From assembly GCA_037190145.1 (NCBI GenBank), contig JBBCJU010000009.1, positions 1 through 64,000 of the forward strand: a stretch of 64,000 nt of DNA. The letters run 5' to 3'. The position numbers and the translations under genes are program-made. A model generated the notes under the pieces. It ran no database searches. It was not told the DNA's origin and was given only the letters and a program-made list of their open reading frames with translations. Source of the stretch: 55-13 sp037190145 (GTDB lineage: Bacteria; Armatimonadota; Fimbriimonadia; Fimbriimonadales; Fimbriimonadaceae). Numbering within the stretch: the stretch's first letter is position 1; each line of letters begins with the position of its first letter. Positions 26,317 to 35,789 of the stretch are shown here, in pieces.

Positions 26317-26739
26317 CTACTTAGCGGCGTCCTTGACCAAGGTTAGATTTCCTTTCACTCCATTTTCTTCCATGGTGCTGCTCATAGAACTTCCAGTGGA
26401 GTCAATCTCATAAACCATCGTACTTTGACCACCAAAACTGATGTTTTCCCCAGGCTTCGTGGTCGGAGTTAGCGTTAGCTTATTTCCGTCTAGTCTCCAT
26501 GTTCCTTCAATTGGGAAAACAACCGTCATTGAGAAGGTTTTATCTTCCTTCAAAGTGACACTCACCGTACTCAGCATGGCCATGGCCATCTTCTTTTCCG
26601 CATCAGATTTGATCTTGTCACCCGTTACGCTGGACTTAGATACATCAACTTTCCAAGTTCCGGCGAGCTTTTTCTCAAGGCTCTCTCCACATCCGGCTAG
26701 CAGGAGCACACAAAGCAACAATAGGGCAACACTTCTCAT
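26317..26739 (-). CDS. Lipoprotein, lipocalin-like small beta protein
   Basis: 140 residues. Lipobox LLAGC at 14-18 gives a diacylated Cys18. The rest, with KLAGTWKVDV, KTFSMTVVFPIEGTWRLDGN and repeated strands, looks like a small lipocalin-like or META-like barrel in which a GTW motif recurs twice, but I do not recognise a named family. Alone on its strand. Confidence 0.7.
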   Translation of the reverse strand: MRSVALLLLCVLLLAGCGESLEKKLAGTWKVDVSKSSVTGDKIKSDAEKKMAMAMLSTVSVTLKEDKTFSMTVVFPIEGTWRLDGNKLTLTPTTKPGENISFGGQSTMVYEIDSTGSSMSSTMEENGVKGNLTLVKDAAK

Positions 26740-26819
26740 TATCAGCTAGTATGAACCTTTATCGAAGGTGCCCGTATTTGCGCTGGGTCCAAATCTGAAC
26801 TAGAATGGAGGCTCCAGCC

Positions 26820-28388
26820 ATGAAACGAATGCACTTTTTATCTTTGGCAGCAGTTCTCGCAACTCTTCCGGCCCTGAGCAGCGCTCAGGCAGATCAGGCC
26901 GATATCGACAAGTTAATCGATATGGGCAAAAACAAGAATCAGGTGATGCTTCACCTAAAGAAACTCACGCAGATTGGCCCCCGTTTGACCGGGTCACCTA
27001 ACTTACGACGAGCCCAAGACTGGGCGATGGCAAACTTTAAGAAATGGGGTCTTAAGAACGTTCACCTAGACAAATGGGGAGACGTTCCTGTTGGGTTCGA
27101 ACGCGGCAAGCGGCAGATTGGTCGAATGGTGAGCCCAACTAAGAGAGATTTTGTTTTCACCACCATGAACTGGATGCCCGGAACGGAGGGAATGAAAAGC
27201 GGCCCGGCGGTATTAGCTCCTAAGACAATGGAGGAATTTAACCAGATGAAAGGCAAGCTGAAAGGAGCTTGGGTGATCATGGAAGCTCGAGCTGGAATGC
27301 GCGGCGTAACCCCTCCCAATGACGACTTGAAGAAAGCCATTGATGGTGCTGGGATCTTGGGTCGAGTCTACGGAACGCCGGATGAACGAGTCCATGCAAG
27401 TGGAAACTGGCGTGACAAGACTTACACAAGCCGTCCCACAGATGTGAACCTAGTCGTTCGCAAATCGGACTTTGATGCCATCAATACGGAGCTCTCCGCG
27501 GGCAAAACCCCTACCTTGGAGTTTGACGCTGAAGTCAAATGGTTCGAAGGCCCGATTGATCAATACAATGTCATTGCAGATATTCCCGGAACCGAAAAGC
27601 CCGACGAGATGATCATCATTTGCGGCCACTTGGACTCTTGGAATACACCAGGCTCCCAAGGCGCATGCGATAACGGAACCGGATCCGTGACCGCAATGGA
27701 AGCAGCGAGAATTTTGGCCCTGTCTGGTGTGAAACCAAAGCGGACAATTCGATTTATCCTGTGGTCAGGGGAAGAACAAGGACTCCTTGGCTCCCGCGCT
27801 TATGTTGAGAAGCATAAAGAACTGAACAGCAAGATTTCTGCGGTTCTCAATGACGACGGAGGCACCAACTACCACGGCGGCTATCAGGGCATTGAATCTA
27901 TGAAGAGCATGATGGAAGCTGCCTTTGCTCCTACCGTAAAGGCATTTCCCGACCTCCCCATGGAGTTTGTAACCCTGCGATCCATGCCCTCTGGCGGTTC
28001 GAGCGACCATGCTCCCTTTAACTGGGCCGGTGTCCCTGGCTTTTTCACCATTGAAAAAGGCAAGGCTGATTACGGATTTGTTTGGCATACTCAGAATGAC
28101 CGTTACGAGTACGCGGTCCCCGAGTATTTGATTCAATCAAGCACCAACCATGCTGTGGTTGCACTCAATCTCGCACAAGCTGCAACTCTTCTCCCCCGAG
28201 CTCCGAAGCCAGAGGCCCGCACGCTTGACCTGAACGGAGTACCGGTCGGTGCTGACTACATCTACGAAGATCCTGATCTTCACCACAAGCATGGCCACCA
28301 CGACCATGAGGATGATTGGGTTCTAGAAATCCGAGATCGCCTACGACGCCAGTTAAGCGCTATCTCTTCCGCAATTCGCGGCCGATAA
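26820..28388 (+). CDS. Secreted M28 family zinc aminopeptidase
   Basis: 522 residues from ATG 26820, which has GGAGG 8 nt upstream and starts a clear signal peptide ending ALSSAQ; an upstream in-frame ATG (26805) is less likely. A PA-type insert (about 130-230) precedes the peptidase domain. The two-zinc site is complete: CGHLDSWN, CDNGTG, SGEEQGLLGS and SSDHAPF. It removes N-terminal residues or releases dipeptides outside the cytoplasm. The His-rich tail (HHKHGHHDHEDD) near the C-terminus could bind metal. Confidence 0.92.
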   Translation: MKRMHFLSLAAVLATLPALSSAQADQADIDKLIDMGKNKNQVMLHLKKLTQIGPRLTGSPNLRRAQDWAMANFKKWGLKNVHLDKWGDVPVGFERGKRQIGRMVSPTKRDFVFTTMNWMPGTEGMKSGPAVLAPKTMEEFNQMKGKLKGAWVIMEARAGMRGVTPPNDDLKKAIDGAGILGRVYGTPDERVHASGNWRDKTYTSRPTDVNLVVRKSDFDAINTELSAGKTPTLEFDAEVKWFEGPIDQYNVIADIPGTEKPDEMIIICGHLDSWNTPGSQGACDNGTGSVTAMEAARILALSGVKPKRTIRFILWSGEEQGLLGSRAYVEKHKELNSKISAVLNDDGGTNYHGGYQGIESMKSMMEAAFAPTVKAFPDLPMEFVTLRSMPSGGSSDHAPFNWAGVPGFFTIEKGKADYGFVWHTQNDRYEYAVPEYLIQSSTNHAVVALNLAQAATLLPRAPKPEARTLDLNGVPVGADYIYEDPDLHHKHGHHDHEDDWVLEIRDRLRRQLSAISSAIRGR

Positions 28389-28449
28389 GTCTGATTCTTC
28401 TCCGACTTTCCACCACTTTGGCCACTGCGTTCCGATATAACTGAACGCG

Positions 28450-29025
28450 GTGGGCATTTTACATATCGGCATCATGATCGGACCCAAGGGGCGTGGCTCT
28501 AACATGAGCGCGATCATTCGGGCCTGTCAGAATGGCGAGATTTCGGCTTCTGTCCGCACTGTTATCGCACCCCGGGAAAATATCCTGGCTGTAGAGGAAG
28601 CTCGCTCTATGGGCATTTCTGTGGCCATTGTGCCCCCATCTGAAGACGGCTACGGCCCCGCACTATTAACCGCTCTTGATGGTTGCGATATGGTCTGTCT
28701 TGCCGGATATCTGCGGTTATTGCCGATTGAGGTGCTACGAGCTTTTCCAGATCGCATCCTAAATGTGCATCCCGCCTTGCTTCCAAAATTTGGAGGAAAG
28801 GGGATGTATGGAATGCATGTCCACGAAGCGGTGATTGCCGCAAAGGAAACAGAGTCGGGCGCTAGCGTCCATTTGGTCACAGAACATTACGATGAAGGAA
28901 GAATCCTTGTCCAACGAAGGTGCCCCGTCTACCCAGACGACACCCCCGAGCAACTTGCGGAGCGAGTCCTTACCGAAGAGCATCGAGCCTACGTCGAAGC
29001 CATCCGGCAAATCACTAGCGAATAA
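28450..29025 (+). CDS. purN: Phosphoribosylglycinamide (GAR) formyltransferase
   Basis: 191 residues that transfer a formyl group from 10-formyl-THF to GAR, the third step of purine synthesis. GSNMSAII (phosphate loop), LAGYLRLL, NVHPALLPKFGG with the catalytic Asn-His, and SGASVHLVTEHYDEGRI with the catalytic Asp are present. GTG start at 28450; a TATAAC 10 nt upstream suggests a very short leader. Its 3' end overlaps the start of the acyltransferase gene. Confidence 0.94.
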   Translation: MGILHIGIMIGPKGRGSNMSAIIRACQNGEISASVRTVIAPRENILAVEEARSMGISVAIVPPSEDGYGPALLTALDGCDMVCLAGYLRLLPIEVLRAFPDRILNVHPALLPKFGGKGMYGMHVHEAVIAAKETESGASVHLVTEHYDEGRILVQRRCPVYPDDTPEQLAERVLTEEHRAYVEAIRQITSE

Positions 29026-29647
29026 CGTTGAACCTCATAATAGATTTCATCGAGCCATCGTCTCTCCCTTAGCCAGGTTCATTGCGTGGGTACTGTTCCT
29101 GATATTGGGCCCAATCCGTCAGGAAAACAAGCAACGTATTCCCAAAACGGGAGGTGTTCTGATCTTGGCGAATCACTTAGCCGATGTAGACCCTATTGTT
29201 GTTCAGTGTACTTGTGCTCGCCCGATCCATTTTATGGCAAAGAGTGAGCTTTTTGACATGCCGATTCTGGGCTCTATCCTCCGTCAGTTCAAAGCCTTTC
29301 CGGTTAAGCGAGGAGAGCCAGATCGAGCCTCGATTAAGCGAGCCGTTCAGCTTTTGAAAATGGGTGAAGTCGTTTGCGTTTTCCCAGAAGGTCAGCTGAG
29401 TGAAACGGGCGAGTTGCGCGAACTGAAGCCAGGCATTGCGCTTTTAGCACGAATGGCGGAGTGCCAAGTCATTTGTTGCGGATTGAAGAATACGAACCGA
29501 ATCATGCCCTACGGAACCGTTACTCCCCGCCCTTCATTCCGCAATACTTGGGCTAAGTGGGGTGAAGTCACCCGTTTCGATAAAAGTGCTGAAACTGAAG
29601 ACATTGTGAACTGGGCAGAATCCCAGCTAAAGAGATTAGCTAAGTAG
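28907..29647 (+). CDS. 1-acyl-glycerol-3-phosphate acyltransferase (PlsC-like)
   Basis: Acyltransferase of the PlsC family that makes phosphatidic acid. NHLADVDP is the catalytic HX4D motif, FPEGQLSE is the glycerol-phosphate site, and a membrane helix (ARFIAWVLFLILGP) precedes them. The start is uncertain: the frame opens far into purN and has no ATG nearby except 28892. I favour TTG 28907, preceded by AAGGAAG 5 nt away. Residues before about 40 are shared with purN DNA and are probably not conserved. Confidence 0.82.
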   Translation: MSNEGAPSTQTTPPSNLRSESLPKSIEPTSKPSGKSLANNVEPHNRFHRAIVSPLARFIAWVLFLILGPIRQENKQRIPKTGGVLILANHLADVDPIVVQCTCARPIHFMAKSELFDMPILGSILRQFKAFPVKRGEPDRASIKRAVQLLKMGEVVCVFPEGQLSETGELRELKPGIALLARMAECQVICCGLKNTNRIMPYGTVTPRPSFRNTWAKWGEVTRFDKSAETEDIVNWAESQLKRLAK

Positions 29648-29768
29648 CACTATGGAGTCGTACTAGCGGCTTCCATGAGCTTGAAAATCGTTAGAGAACT
29701 AGTGAGAGTCTTTGCTACAGAACGAACGATGAGCGATTTGCAAAGCGTCCCCTTCTTCGTAGGGTTCT

Positions 29769-30425
29769 ATGAAATTATCAAGGAAGATTGTTTGCAGCAC
29801 TATGTTTGGCTTAGCATTTATGCTCGTTAGCGCACAAACAGTGAAGGGAACTTACACCAAAGTAGGCTTCAGCCTCCAGAGCTACGATTTCCCTGCCTTC
29901 TTAGTTTCTCCATCTATTACAACCACAACACTTGAAGACGGTCGCAAGGAGATTAGATTTCAGTACTCTCAGCCTGTAGTTACAGCGGACCACAACATCT
30001 GCCTAGAGGTGTACTTCGATGCCATCGAAGGCGGTAGTAAATTTGATCACGCCGTTGTGGCTCCGCTTGGTGCTTATACTTACAAATCATCTCCCCACCT
30101 TGCACCTGGCGATGCCGGAGTGATTGAAACAGAAAATTACACAAAAGTTGGCAAGGCTGAAGTGCAGGTGGACGGCTCACTGGTGCTCTTACGCTATCAC
30201 CCAGTGAACGTTAATAATGCGCCTTACAACGCGATTCTATTCAGATACCTCCCTAACACAATTCCCATGACGAACCTAGCCGATGAATTTAACAGCGTTA
30301 GGCCAAAAAGACTTTTTCTCTCATCTGAATTCAACGGCGCTTTTAATCAAGATCCCTTCAAGGTTCCTAGTCGGAAGGCGGATGATCTCGTGAATCCCCT
30401 CGTGAAGAATGCGCGGAAAAACTGA
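29769..30425 (+). CDS. Secreted protein, unknown
   Basis: 218 residues. Signal peptide ending in LVSAQ, then beta-rich sequence with TYTKVGFSLQSYDFPAF and a long stretch of strands. No recognised domain. AGGG lies before ATG 29769. A strong terminator follows. A 121-nt gap separates it from the acyltransferase gene. Confidence 0.6.
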   Translation: MKLSRKIVCSTMFGLAFMLVSAQTVKGTYTKVGFSLQSYDFPAFLVSPSITTTTLEDGRKEIRFQYSQPVVTADHNICLEVYFDAIEGGSKFDHAVVAPLGAYTYKSSPHLAPGDAGVIETENYTKVGKAEVQVDGSLVLLRYHPVNVNNAPYNAILFRYLPNTIPMTNLADEFNSVRPKRLFLSSEFNGAFNQDPFKVPSRKADDLVNPLVKNARKN

Positions 30426-30488
30426 TACGAGAACTAGTATCGGCACTAACCAAAGCACACTCGAACTCAACTTGCTCTAGGCTCTAAA

Positions 30489-30526
30489 AAAAGACGGGTT
30501 CGCGGCAATTCGCGAACCCGTCTTTT
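30489..30526. terminator. Strong bidirectional terminator
   Basis: 16-bp perfect stem (30489-30504 with 30511-30526) and 6-nt loop GCAATT, with A-tract on one side and T-tract on the other, so it works in both directions. It separates the secreted protein gene from the convergent oxidase operon. Confidence 0.9.
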
Positions 30527-30544
30527 CTCTTACTCGATTTCGAC

Positions 30545-30988
30545 CTAACGAACTCGAACAATTGGGTAGTCATCCTTTGGAGGATTCTCACCGGTGCGAG
30601 TGATTTCACGATAGAGAGCGCTACCGGTATCGGCCTCAAAAGCGGGAGCGGGCTCATACTTGCGGGTGCCGTAGTCCATGAGAATGAACAGCATCAGCGT
30701 GACCCACACAAAACCACACAAAGCCCAAAGCTTCACAAGATCTGAGCCAAACTTTACGTGCATAAAGTAGAACACGACAAGCAGGGCCTTTATCACTGCA
30801 ATGGTCATGGCCAATAAGTTCGCAATCAAGGAGCCATTAATAGTTATAGGACCGATTGTGAAGTCGCTAGGATGCCAGAAGGATGCTGCGACGGTTGCAA
30901 ACATCAGCCCCAACAAAAGCAGCAATGTGATCACATACATCCGTATAGGAAATACATGGATACCGTTTGATTTTCCGTGACTTGCCAT
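30545..30988 (-). CDS. ctaF: Cytochrome c oxidase subunit IV (caa3 type)
   Basis: 147 residues, three membrane segments, with the family-typical IKALLVVFYFMHVKF in the second to third helix. Subunit IV stabilises the caa3 oxidase. It is the last gene of the respiratory operon, 4 nt downstream of ctaE, and precedes the 30489 terminator. The C-terminal tail (about 40 residues) is longer than in many homologues. Confidence 0.85.
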   Translation of the reverse strand: MASHGKSNGIHVFPIRMYVITLLLLLGLMFATVAASFWHPSDFTIGPITINGSLIANLLAMTIAVIKALLVVFYFMHVKFGSDLVKLWALCGFVWVTLMLFILMDYGTRKYEPAPAFEADTGSALYREITRTGENPPKDDYPIVRVR

Positions 30989-30992
30989 TTTC

Positions 30993-31679
30993 TTATTGCG
31001 GGAGTAGATAAAACAGGGGGAACAAGAATATCCAAACCAGGTCTACGAAGTGCCAATAGAGCCCAACGAGTTCGGTTGGAATATAGTCTTCAGTGACAAT
31101 CTTTTTGCCTTTAGCCCACATCATTGCCAAAGCACCAATAATAAGGATGCCGATGATAATGTGAATTGCATGAAGGCCGGTCATCAAGAAGTAAAGACTG
31201 TAAAACAGCTCTGCCGCTCTTGGGCTGGCACCATTGAGATACTCGGGGTGCGTTCCAAAGTTAGCTCCAGGCACTAGGCCATGCTGGAATTTCGGAGGCC
31301 ATTCCACTGCGAACTTAATGCATAGGAATATTGTTGCTAGCACACAAGTGGTTCCCAACATTGTGACAACCATCTTTGACTTGCGAAGTTGGGCATAGTG
31401 GACACCCAGCACCATTGTGAAAGAACTCAGAAGCAGAAGCGTGGTGTTCGCAGCACCAGCAGGGATGCTTAGACCCTTGTGCGCCATGTAGAAGTCTGGC
31501 TGATAGTGCCATCGGTAAAGGATGTAAGCCAAGAACAGGGCACCGAAGAACATAACTTCGGTGACCATGAAGGTCCACATACCGACTATGTATGCCTCGT
31601 TCTGCTGCTCTATATCCTCGAACTGATGGTGCACGTGCACCGGAAAGTTCTCGACTTCAGCGTGAGCTTTGCTCGCCAT
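30993..31679 (-). CDS. ctaE: Cytochrome c oxidase subunit III
   Basis: 228 residues with about five membrane segments. The opening MWTFMVTEVMFFGALFLAYI and later GLHAIHIIIG and LYWHFVDLVWIFLFPLFYL are hallmarks of subunit III, which lines the O2 channel and keeps proton pumping stable. Four nucleotides separate it from ctaD. The His-rich N-terminus (VHVHHQF) is of unknown significance. Confidence 0.93.
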   Translation of the reverse strand: MASKAHAEVENFPVHVHHQFEDIEQQNEAYIVGMWTFMVTEVMFFGALFLAYILYRWHYQPDFYMAHKGLSIPAGAANTTLLLLSSFTMVLGVHYAQLRKSKMVVTMLGTTCVLATIFLCIKFAVEWPPKFQHGLVPGANFGTHPEYLNGASPRAAELFYSLYFLMTGLHAIHIIIGILIIGALAMMWAKGKKIVTEDYIPTELVGLYWHFVDLVWIFLFPLFYLLPQ

Positions 31680-31682
31680 CTC

Positions 31683-33377
31683 TTAGTGCTTCCCCTTAGT
31701 TGCCGGTTCGGCTTCCTTTGACTTCTTTTTCTTGGGTCCGTGGCTTGGATGAGCGTATTCGACTCCAGGGAAGTCGTAAACCTCGTCCGTGACGATGGGA
31801 ATATGGTGGAAGTTGTGGCTATCGGGTGGAGATGCAATCTCCCACTCAAGGCCATGGGCTCCCCATGGGTTAGCGGATGCCTTTTCACCTTTGAATAGCG
31901 ACCAGATCAAGTAGGTAGCGGGAGTAAAGAAGGCGATTGCCAAAATCGACGCACCCATCGTTGACAGAATGTGATAAATCTGGAACTCAGGCGCAAAGTA
32001 ATAGTAGTGATATCGGCGCGGCATACCCATAAAGCCGACAATGAACTGCGGGACAAAGGTTGCGGTGAAGCCAATGAAGATCAAAATCGCGTTTACGCGA
32101 GCAATACCTTCTGGATACATTCGACCGGTCATCTTTGGCCACCAGTAGTGAACACCACCCAGGAATCCGGTGATTGCACCGCCAACCATCACGTAGTGGA
32201 AGTGGGCCACAACGAAATAGGTTGCCGTAAGGTGCACGTCTGTTCCCATTGAGGACAGGAAGAGACCTGTCAAACCACCCACAGTGAACAGCATCATAAA
32301 GCAGATCGCATAGATCATCGGCGTGTTTAGCCGCACGTTGCCTTTATAGATCGTTGCCGTCCAGTTGAAAATCTTAATGGCAGATGGAACCGCAACCAAG
32401 AAGGAGATCAACGAGAACACAATGCCTTCATACATGGATTGGCTGGAAACAAACATGTGGTGTCCCCATACCAAGAAGCCAAGTCCTGCAATTGCGAGAG
32501 TCGAGAAAGCCACAAAGTGATAGCCGAAGATTCTCTTTCTACTAAAGTTCGCAATCAACTCGCTGATAACACCAAACGCGGGCAAGATCATGATATAGAC
32601 CGCTGGGTGTGAGTAGAACCAGAACATGTGCTGGAAGAGCACGGGGTCGCCCCCAAGCTCAGGGCTGAATATTCCGATTCCAGTCCATCGCTCAACCATA
32701 ACCAAAGCAAGCGTGATGGCAACTACCGGGGTACCGAGGAGGATGACTACCGAGGTCCCGTACATCGCCCATACAAAGAGCGGCAATCGGAACCAAGTCA
32801 TTCCTGGGGCGCGCATCTTGTGGATCGTCGCGATGAAGTTAATGCCCGTAAAAATGGAGCTAAACCCAACAACGAATGCACCGAGGATGGCAAGGCTAAT
32901 GGGACCGTGAGAGTAGCTGGTACTCAAAGGAGTGTAGAACGTCCAACCCGTATCCACACCTCCAATACACAGCGCCCAAGTAATAAGGATGCCTCCGACC
33001 ATGTACGTGTACCAGCTCAATAGGTTTAAGCGTGGGAACGCAAGGTCTCTCGCACCGATCATCAAGGGCAATACGAAGTTCCCGAGCACCGCCGGTATGG
33101 CGGGGATCAAGAACATGAAGATCATCACCAATCCGTGTGCGGTAAACACACGGTTATAGGTTTCCGTCTCTAGCAACACGCCGGTTGGCGATGTGAGCTC
33201 GATTCGGATAAGGCCAGCAAAAATGCCACCTACCATGAAGAACAATGCCGTCGAGATTAGATACAAAATCGCAATTCGCTTATGGTCCCCGGTAAGCAAC
33301 CAGGACTTCAGCGACTTACCATTTGTAAGGTAGTTCAGCTGTTCTTCTTCTTGATGCGTTTCAGTTTGTGCGCTCAT
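31683..33377 (-). CDS. ctaD: Cytochrome c oxidase subunit I (A2 type)
   Basis: 564 residues, about 12 membrane helices. Heme and CuB ligands are visible: AHGLVMIF (low-spin heme His), YSHPAVYIMILPAFGVISE with the CuB His and cross-linked Tyr, VWGHHMF (two CuB His) and FVVAHFHYVMVGG (heme His pair). The YSHPAVY form, with Tyr-Ser in place of the Gly-His-Glu arrangement, marks an A2-type oxidase. Reduces O2 to water and pumps protons. Its start overlaps the stop of ctaC by 1 nt. Confidence 0.95.
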   Translation of the reverse strand: MSAQTETHQEEEQLNYLTNGKSLKSWLLTGDHKRIAILYLISTALFFMVGGIFAGLIRIELTSPTGVLLETETYNRVFTAHGLVMIFMFLIPAIPAVLGNFVLPLMIGARDLAFPRLNLLSWYTYMVGGILITWALCIGGVDTGWTFYTPLSTSYSHGPISLAILGAFVVGFSSIFTGINFIATIHKMRAPGMTWFRLPLFVWAMYGTSVVILLGTPVVAITLALVMVERWTGIGIFSPELGGDPVLFQHMFWFYSHPAVYIMILPAFGVISELIANFSRKRIFGYHFVAFSTLAIAGLGFLVWGHHMFVSSQSMYEGIVFSLISFLVAVPSAIKIFNWTATIYKGNVRLNTPMIYAICFMMLFTVGGLTGLFLSSMGTDVHLTATYFVVAHFHYVMVGGAITGFLGGVHYWWPKMTGRMYPEGIARVNAILIFIGFTATFVPQFIVGFMGMPRRYHYYYFAPEFQIYHILSTMGASILAIAFFTPATYLIWSLFKGEKASANPWGAHGLEWEIASPPDSHNFHHIPIVTDEVYDFPGVEYAHPSHGPKKKKSKEAEPATKGKH

Positions 33378-34513
33378 TACCGCTTTGCTCCGCTTTCGGT
33401 GGACAATGCCCCCACGGATAGGTTGCCGGGCTTAGGCCCTGGCTGAGGTCTTTCGTTCTCATGCGCCAGAGCTCCCACGGCTAATTTAGCTTGATTCTCT
33501 TTACTGCTGCCCGGATTGGCCACGCCCTTTTTGGGTGCCAGGGATGGCTCAGCCGGCTTCGGCTCTGCGCTAGTCCCAAGGGACTTCGTATAAGCAATCA
33601 AGTTTAAAATCTCTTCTTCTGACAGTTCATCATAGACTTGCATCGTCTTGTCATAACCCTCATTGATCTTCTCATAGGGGTCGATCAGCGAGTGACGGAA
33701 ATAGGCATCGTTCGCAACTTGGCTTGAACCGTCTGTGAACTTACGAGTTCTGCCAAAAAGACCGTATAAACTCGGCCCCTTCGGGGTGTCGCTCGCGGTG
33801 TGACACTGTCCGCAAGCCAGTTTCTCGAAAGTTGCGGCTCCGCGTTCTTCCATCGTCTTTGCGACTAGGTCGGTTCCACCATTTGAAAGCCAGTTTGCGT
33901 AATCTTTAGGCTCCATCGCGTAAACGTAACCACCCATCTCTGAGTGTTGGCCGCCGCAGTACATATTGCAGAAAATGTGATATACGCCTGGCTTTGTGGC
34001 TTGGAACCATTGGGTGGTATAGCGACCAGGAACAACCATGTACTGAACCCGGAATTCGGGCACGTAGAACGCATGGATAACGTCTTGTGAGATCATCGTA
34101 AGCCGAATGGGCTTATTGATTGGGATGTGCAGCGTGTTGTTCTCTCTCACGCCACTGGGAGCATGCTGAGCATGCCACATCCACTGCTTACCAATCACAT
34201 AGACATCCAGCGCATCTTCCGGCGGGGTGCGCATCTTCACAAAGAGTCTTGCGCCAAAGAAGAATACGATAAGGCCCAAGATGGTGGGAATGATGGTCCA
34301 AGTCAGCTCAAGCGGCATATGCTCATAGATAGGGCGTGACCGATCCACCTTGCTGCCTTCTCGATATCTAATAGCAAAGAAAAGCACCAACACCCCGATC
34401 AATGTCGAGAAGATCACCGTCAGGATCGTTAGCGTATAGAACAGCGCATCATGCTCCGGCGCAAACGTAGACGCTTGCTCTGGAGACATCGGGAAATTAA
34501 ATAGCTTAAGCAT
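33377..34513 (-). CDS. ctaC: Cytochrome c oxidase subunit II fused to cytochrome c (caa3)
   Basis: 378 residues. Two membrane segments (about 28-48 and 68-88) precede the CuA domain with CNMYCGGQHSEM, which supplies the Cys, Cys, His and Met ligands. A C-terminal cytochrome c module has CGQCH and a late Met ligand. This fusion defines caa3 oxidases, which accept electrons directly from a carrier such as the ActE heme. The final 60 residues are a Pro/Lys/Ala-rich tail of no known function. Confidence 0.94.
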   Translation of the reverse strand: MLKLFNFPMSPEQASTFAPEHDALFYTLTILTVIFSTLIGVLVLFFAIRYREGSKVDRSRPIYEHMPLELTWTIIPTILGLIVFFFGARLFVKMRTPPEDALDVYVIGKQWMWHAQHAPSGVRENNTLHIPINKPIRLTMISQDVIHAFYVPEFRVQYMVVPGRYTTQWFQATKPGVYHIFCNMYCGGQHSEMGGYVYAMEPKDYANWLSNGGTDLVAKTMEERGAATFEKLACGQCHTASDTPKGPSLYGLFGRTRKFTDGSSQVANDAYFRHSLIDPYEKINEGYDKTMQVYDELSEEEILNLIAYTKSLGTSAEPKPAEPSLAPKKGVANPGSSKENQAKLAVGALAHENERPQPGPKPGNLSVGALSTESGAKR

Positions 34514-34530
34514 TTGAAACCGTTCCGTGG

Positions 34531-35352
34531 CTATGCCGAGGTCGGGGTCCCTCCGTTCGTATCACTTGTACGGCGAGACTTCACCACCATTGCGCCAATC
34601 CAGCTAAACAAACCTAATGCGAAGACGCCAGCGGCTAAGCGAACAACATTCTCTATAACCAGGCTCTTCTTCCCCGTTACCGGGTCAATCATCACACAAC
34701 CGAGCAACATAGTCTCCGCTTCCTTACCAACTACGTTCTTCTTGGCAAGGTCAAGCGCCGCCGCAAATTCCTTTGGCGGATACTCTGTGCTAGTCATGTA
34801 TTGAACAATCTTTCCGGATGAACTTAAAACCATGAGTCCAGCCGGGTGATTGATGCGGTCATCCTTAGGATCGTAGGCGAACCCAAAGCCTACAGAGTCG
34901 GTGACCTTTCGAATCTCGTCCAACTGCCCGGTAAGGAAATGAAAACCTTCCTCATTGGTATCTCCCTTCACAATCTTGAGAAGACTTGTCTTCTTATTGA
35001 GTGCGAGATCTGGAGTTTCCGTTGGCTTGATACTAAGGAAAACAACGTCGTAGTCTTTACCTACTTGCCGATCTTCTAAACGCACGATCGTTTTGAGAAG
35101 GTTATCCGTCTCTTTGCCGCACATTCCTGTACAAGTAAAGAAGATGGGAAGTAGAACAACAGGGCGTTTGCCAAGAATAGATGCGAACTGAATTTCTTGT
35201 CCCTGTTCATTCTTGAAGCGCGCTGTGCCCGGAACCTGGTTGCCGAGCTTCTGCTCCAGCTTCATTTGCTGCAGAGCTTGTCGGAAAGGTTGCTGCGCTA
35301 CGCAGAACCCAGCAAGCAATGTAGCTCCAATCACCCAGGCGAATCGCTTCAT
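34531..35352 (-). CDS. SCO1/SenC copper chaperone
   Basis: 273 residues with a signal peptide (LLAGFCVAQQ) and a C-terminal membrane helix. The copper-binding set is FTCTGMCGKE (CxxxC) and the downstream INHPAGLMV His. SCO proteins deliver copper to CuA of subunit II and keep its cysteines reduced. Placed directly before ctaC (17-nt gap) and after a small membrane gene. The membrane-anchored C-terminus is a common bacterial variant. Confidence 0.92.
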   Translation of the reverse strand: MKRFAWVIGATLLAGFCVAQQPFRQALQQMKLEQKLGNQVPGTARFKNEQGQEIQFASILGKRPVVLLPIFFTCTGMCGKETDNLLKTIVRLEDRQVGKDYDVVFLSIKPTETPDLALNKKTSLLKIVKGDTNEEGFHFLTGQLDEIRKVTDSVGFGFAYDPKDDRINHPAGLMVLSSSGKIVQYMTSTEYPPKEFAAALDLAKKNVVGKEAETMLLGCVMIDPVTGKKSLVIENVVRLAAGVFALGLFSWIGAMVVKSRRTSDTNGGTPTSA

Positions 35353-35354
35353 CT

Positions 35355-35789
35355 TTAGTGTTCTCCCTCCGTAACAGGAGTCGGTGGGACGGGCGCAGAG
35401 TTACCTTTTAGCTTGGCGCCTCGCTCGGCGGAAAGCTTAATCGCTTGCTCGATCGGGATGCGAACAGCACCCTTCACATGCGTAGACTCGCCCGCAGTGG
35501 TCAACTCTTCCTCTTCCGACCGACGTAAATCGTACATATCGGTCTTTGTCGTCACGTTTGTTTGCAAGATTGGATTTGGTGCGGCCGGAATCTTGGTGGA
35601 ACGAAGCTCATTAACGTTCTTTGTCTCTTTCCAATAGCCGAACGGCTTCAACACTAGCCAACCAAGAAAGTAGCTCACGAATGCGAACCCGAAAAAGATC
35701 ATCGTGACTTTGAAGATGATCTTCGGCTTAATGTCACGCTGTTCGTAACCTAAGTCGACCAGCGGATCTGTTCGTTCGTCAGTGTGCAT
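35355..35789 (-). CDS. Single-pass membrane protein in the respiratory operon, unknown
   Basis: 144 residues. One membrane segment (IIFKVTMIFFGFAFVSYFLG) is followed by a periplasmic tail of about 80 residues ending EGEH, with a motif GAVRIPIEQAIKLSAERGA. No heme or metal motif. It overlaps the end of actF by 11 nt and abuts SCO, so it is part of this operon. Small proteins of this kind are found in other alternative-complex-III clusters, but I cannot name the family. Confidence 0.7.
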   Translation of the reverse strand: MHTDERTDPLVDLGYEQRDIKPKIIFKVTMIFFGFAFVSYFLGWLVLKPFGYWKETKNVNELRSTKIPAAPNPILQTNVTTKTDMYDLRRSEEEELTTAGESTHVKGAVRIPIEQAIKLSAERGAKLKGNSAPVPPTPVTEGEH

